From assembly GCA_001801365.1 (NCBI GenBank), contig MGXL01000065.1, forward strand, positions 2,871 to 11,957: a stretch of 9,087 nt of DNA, given 5' to 3'. Source of the DNA: Gammaproteobacteria bacterium RBG_16_57_12 (lineage in GTDB: Bacteria; Pseudomonadota; Gammaproteobacteria; RBG-16-57-12). The notes beneath the pieces are model-generated. The model saw only the letters and a list, made by a program, of their open reading frames with translations. It did not search any database and was not told where the DNA came from. Position numbers and translations under genes: made by a program. This document shows positions 6,704-9,087 of this stretch, piece after piece. How positions within the stretch are numbered: position 1 is the stretch's first letter; each line of letters starts with the position of its first letter.

Positions 6704-6908
6704 GGTCATTCTCCCCTTCATTCAATTCATCTTTCAGGACAAAATCACGATGATCTTCTATCCTGTCTTTGTTTTTGGGATTAAACACCCAGTAATAGAC
6801 AAAAACCGATAGCGCCGTGAGTGTGACGACAGCCACGAGCCCGAACCAGTCAGTCCCGGTCATGGCTGCCCAGTCTGTGCGAAAGTATTCCGCCACAGCC
6901 TCCATCAT
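6693..6908 (-). CDS. ccoQ: CcoQ/FixQ small subunit of cbb3 oxidase
   Basis: 71-residue CcoQ-family protein, a single-helix subunit that stabilises the association of CcoP with the CcoNO core. One membrane helix runs from about residue 20 to 42 ([20 protein letters not shown]), followed by the usual charged cytoplasmic tail beginning NPKNKDR. The ATG at 6908 overlaps the ccoO stop (ATGA), and AAGGA lies about 9 bases upstream inside ccoO. A second ATG follows directly at 6905 but is less well spaced. The 3' end overlaps ccoP. This tight packing indicates translational coupling and balanced subunit production. Confidence 0.93.
   Translation of the reverse strand: MMEAVAEYFRTDWAAMTGTDWFGLVAVVTLTALSVFVYYWVFNPKNKDRIEDHRDFVLKDELNEGENDHGR
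6711..6717 (-). promoter_or_regulatory. Ribosome binding site fixing the ccoP start
   Basis: The complement reads AGGGGAG, 7 bases before ATG 6703 and only 1 base before ATG 6709. It lies within the end of ccoQ and decides the 285-residue ccoP start. Confidence 0.7.
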
Positions 6909-7567
6909 TGACGATAATCCTTCCCTTCCTGGAAATGCACCATCGTGCCAAGCACCTGAAGATAGGCGATCATCGCCTGGATCTCGGTCTTGCCCCGCAC
7001 GGCTTCCGCAGCCCCGGAGATATCAGCGTCACTGTAAGGAACGCCCACCTTTCTTAATGCCGCCATCTTCGCCGGTGTTGTGCCTTCATCCACATAGCTT
7101 TGCGCAAGCCACGGGTAATTCGGCATCACCGACTCGGGCACTACACTTCTCGGTGCGATCAGGTGCTGGTAGTGCCACTCGTCGGAATATTTGCCGCCAA
7201 CCCGGGCCAGATCCGGGCCGGTGCGCTTGGAGCCCCACTGGAAGGGGTGATCATATTTTGATTCCACCGCCAGTGAATAGTGACCATAGCGTTCCTTTTC
7301 GTCACGGAATGGGCGGATCATCTGCGAATGGCAGGTGTAGCAACCTTCACGTATGTATATATCCCGGCCCTCCAGCTCAAGGGCCGTGTAAGGGCGGATG
7401 CCGTCTTCGGCCGGGGTCAGTGACTCCATCGTATCATCCAGGTAGAACAAAGGTATGATTTCCACCAGACCGGCAACAGTCAATCCGAGTGCCAGACAGA
7501 TGGTCAACAGCCAGATGTTTCGTTCATTTTTTTCCTGGAAGGTTATGTTTCCATTATTAGCTGACAT
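6905..7567 (-). CDS. ccoO: CcoO, membrane-anchored monoheme cytochrome c subunit of cbb3 oxidase
   Basis: 220-residue FixO-family subunit that relays electrons from CcoP to heme b in CcoN. One N-terminal membrane helix (about residues 18-40, [15 protein letters not shown]) is followed by the family stretch [20 protein letters not shown]. The heme c motif is CYTCH (C76, C79, H80) in [15 protein letters not shown]. The likely axial methionine is M148 in [10 protein letters not shown]. The conserved [18 protein letters not shown] block (115-132) is intact. ATG 7567 has a textbook AGGAGG 7 bases upstream (complement of 7575-7580), which overlaps the end of ccoN; the gap between the genes is 14 bases. 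Length and motifs are normal for the family. Confidence 0.98.
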   Translation of the reverse strand: MSANNGNITFQEKNERNIWLLTICLALGLTVAGLVEIIPLFYLDDTMESLTPAEDGIRPYTALELEGRDIYIREGCYTCHSQMIRPFRDEKERYGHYSLAVESKYDHPFQWGSKRTGPDLARVGGKYSDEWHYQHLIAPRSVVPESVMPNYPWLAQSYVDEGTTPAKMAALRKVGVPYSDADISGAAEAVRGKTEIQAMIAYLQVLGTMVHFQEGKDYRQ

Positions 7568-7581
7568 GTCTATTCCTCCTC

Positions 7582-9012
7582 TTAGGCCCGGGCCGCTGCC
7601 ACGGTAGTCTTACGCTCGGTACTGGTACTGGTAATGGTCATGATCACGTTATACAGCATGACCACAGCGCCCAGCAGGAAGATGGCGCCACCGATGGCGC
7701 GCATGGCGTAGAACGGATGCATGGCGGCTACCGACTCCACGAAGGTATAGCTCAGGTTGCCGTAATCATCGGTTGCCCGCCACATCAAGCCCTGCATGAT
7801 GCCGGAGACCCACATCGCACAGATGTAGACAACGGCGCCGATTGTCGCCAGCCAGAAGTGCGCATTCACCAGCGCCGGAGAATACATCTCACGATCCCAC
7901 ATGCGGGTTATCATATGATACAGACCGCCAATGGATACCATCGCCACCCAACCCAGCGCACCGGAGTGTACATGGCCAACGGTCCAATCGGTGTAGTGCG
8001 ACAGGGCATTGACAGTCTTGATGGACATTACCGGCCCTTCAAAGGTGGACATGGCATAGAAGGCCAGTGACACAATCAGGAAGCGCAGAATATAGTCATC
8101 CCGCAGCTTATGCCATGCGCCGGATAGCGTCAGCATGCCGTTCAGTGCGCCGCCCCAGGAAGGGATGATCATTGAAATGGAAACCGCCGCCCCCAGCGAG
8201 CCCGTCCAGTCAGGCAGCGCGGTGTATTGCAGGTGATGGGCGCCCAGCCAGGCGTAGCCGAACATCAGGGTCCAGAAATGCAGCACCGACAGCCGGTAGG
8301 AGAAGATCGGCAGCCCGGCCTGCTTGGGCACGAAGTAATACATGATGCCCAGGAAGCCGGCGGTCAGAAAGTAGCCTACCGCATTGTGGCCATACCACCA
8401 CTGGATCATGGCATCCTGCACACCGGAGAACATGGAATAGGATTTGGTCAGAGAAACCGGAACCGCCAATGAATTGCCTATATGTAAATAGGTAATCATG
8501 ATCATCATGCCAAGGAAGAACCAGTTGGCCACGTAGATATGGGAGGTCTTGCGTATTGCGATGGTCATGATGAAGTTGAACATGTACGACAGCCACACCA
8601 CGGCGATGATGATGTCAATCCACCACTCCAGTTCGGCATATTCCTTGCCGGAGGTCATACCCAGCGGCAGTGTGATCACGGCCAGGACAATGACCAGGTT
8701 CCAGCCCCAGAAGGTGAACCACGCCATCTTGTCACTCCACAGCCGCACGTGGCAGGTGCGCTGCACCACATAGAAGGCCGTGGCCATCAAGGTGCATCCA
8801 CCAAACGCGAAAATCACCGCGTTGGTATGCAAGGGTCGCAGCCGTCCAAACGTGATATACGGTATATCCATATTGAGTGCCGGCCAGGCCAGTTCACTCG
8901 CTATGTATACACCAACCAAAGCCCCTACAACCAGATAGACAACCGCACAGATGCTGAACGCCCGTACGATGTCAAAGTTGTATGTCTTGTCGTCAGTTGA
9001 TATCGCAGACAC
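7582..9012 (-). CDS. ccoN: CcoN, heme b/b3-CuB catalytic subunit of cbb3-type cytochrome c oxidase
   Basis: Integral-membrane catalytic subunit that reduces oxygen to water and pumps protons; about 12 helices. Numbered from GTG 9012 (476 residues), H62 (LHTNAVIF) and H349 should bind low-spin heme b, H347 (GHVHSG) heme b3, and H209 (YGHNAVG), H259 and H260 (GAHHLQY) CuB. Y253 is spaced for the cbb3-specific Tyr-His crosslink to H209, and E325 (FEGPVM) is the conserved glutamate near heme b3. From memory these positions are offset by about two from the P. stutzeri numbering, which supports the GTG start. An in-frame ATG at 9033 would add seven residues but has no ribosome binding site. First gene of the operon; the promoter is probably beyond the right edge. 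Confidence 0.98.
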   Translation of the reverse strand: MSAISTDDKTYNFDIVRAFSICAVVYLVVGALVGVYIASELAWPALNMDIPYITFGRLRPLHTNAVIFAFGGCTLMATAFYVVQRTCHVRLWSDKMAWFTFWGWNLVIVLAVITLPLGMTSGKEYAELEWWIDIIIAVVWLSYMFNFIMTIAIRKTSHIYVANWFFLGMMIMITYLHIGNSLAVPVSLTKSYSMFSGVQDAMIQWWYGHNAVGYFLTAGFLGIMYYFVPKQAGLPIFSYRLSVLHFWTLMFGYAWLGAHHLQYTALPDWTGSLGAAVSISMIIPSWGGALNGMLTLSGAWHKLRDDYILRFLIVSLAFYAMSTFEGPVMSIKTVNALSHYTDWTVGHVHSGALGWVAMVSIGGLYHMITRMWDREMYSPALVNAHFWLATIGAVVYICAMWVSGIMQGLMWRATDDYGNLSYTFVESVAAMHPFYAMRAIGGAIFLLGAVVMLYNVIMTITSTSTERKTTVAAARA

Positions 9013-9019
9013 TTTCACA

Positions 9020-9024
9020 CCCCC
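9020..9024 (-). promoter_or_regulatory. Ribosome binding site favouring the GTG start of ccoN
   Basis: The complement reads AAAAGGGGG, ending 7 bases before GTG 9012. It would lie inside the gene if ATG 9033 were the start, and no comparable site precedes that ATG. Confidence 0.65.
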
Positions 9025-9087
9025 TTTTCTCATTTAATTGCAAAATTCTCAGCCAAAGATCCAATGGCGTGGCACACGAATAACTTT

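Noticed and set aside
6817..7458. Plus-strand open frame of 213 codons opposite ccoO and the start of ccoQ
   Set aside because: Its translation is low-complexity Pro/Arg/Ser/Gly, and the opposite strand encodes intact CcoO with its heme motif.
8539..9000. Plus-strand frame of 153 codons opposite the 5' part of ccoN
   Set aside because: His/Gln/Arg-rich shadow of a highly hydrophobic gene; no start context and no recognisable motif.
9013..9087. Possible FNR/Anr site upstream of ccoN
   Set aside because: cbb3 operons are commonly FNR-controlled, but no TTGAT-N4-ATCAA-like sequence is visible in the bases available, and the promoter probably extends beyond the window.
1..9087. CRISPR arrays, tRNA or rRNA genes, insertion sequences, phage or defence genes
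   Set aside because: No spaced repeats, RNA gene signatures, transposase motifs or terminal inverted repeats were seen on either strand; the region looks like a stable respiratory operon.

Overview
The window carries an almost complete cbb3-type cytochrome c oxidase locus, with every confident gene on the minus strand. Reading in the direction of transcription (from high to low coordinates) the order is ccoN, ccoO, ccoQ, ccoP, a 37-codon single-helix ORF, a strong terminator, then ccoG, ccoH, ccoI, ccoS and an unrecognised 168-residue membrane protein. This order (structural genes ccoNOQP followed by assembly genes ccoGHIS) is the standard proteobacterial arrangement. The protein sequences look gammaproteobacterial, perhaps from a Chromatiales-like or sulfur-oxidising lineage. 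That placement is an impression from the proteins and gene order, not a computed result.

Region by region. Positions 1-172 (plus strand) hold the 3' end of a gene entering from the left. It stops at an in-frame TAG (80-82) and is followed at once, in the same frame, by a 28-codon transmembrane ORF. Positions 179-3433 hold the unknown membrane protein, ccoS and ccoI. Positions 3453-5498 hold ccoH and ccoG. Positions 5499-5845 look intergenic but contain a perfect 28-bp palindromic terminator, the 37-codon ORF with its own ribosome binding site, and a GC-rich hairpin just after ccoP. Positions 5846-9012 hold ccoP, ccoQ, ccoO and ccoN. Positions 9013-9087 are the start of the ccoN leader; the promoter probably lies mostly outside the window.

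How the genes work together. CcoN is the heme b/b3-CuB catalytic subunit. CcoO (one heme c) and CcoP (two hemes c) pass electrons to it, and CcoQ stabilises the complex. CcoG (a membrane Fe-S protein reported as a cupric reductase), CcoI (a copper-exporting P1B-type ATPase), CcoH and CcoS supply copper and complete assembly. Together they make a high-affinity terminal oxidase for respiration at low oxygen.

The least explained items are: the 37-residue single-helix protein on the structural-gene side of the terminator (a candidate extra oxidase subunit, analogous in position and size to CcoM-type small subunits); the 168-residue membrane protein translationally coupled to ccoS; and the in-frame TAG that separates a soluble, probably helical protein tail from a membrane helix at the left edge.
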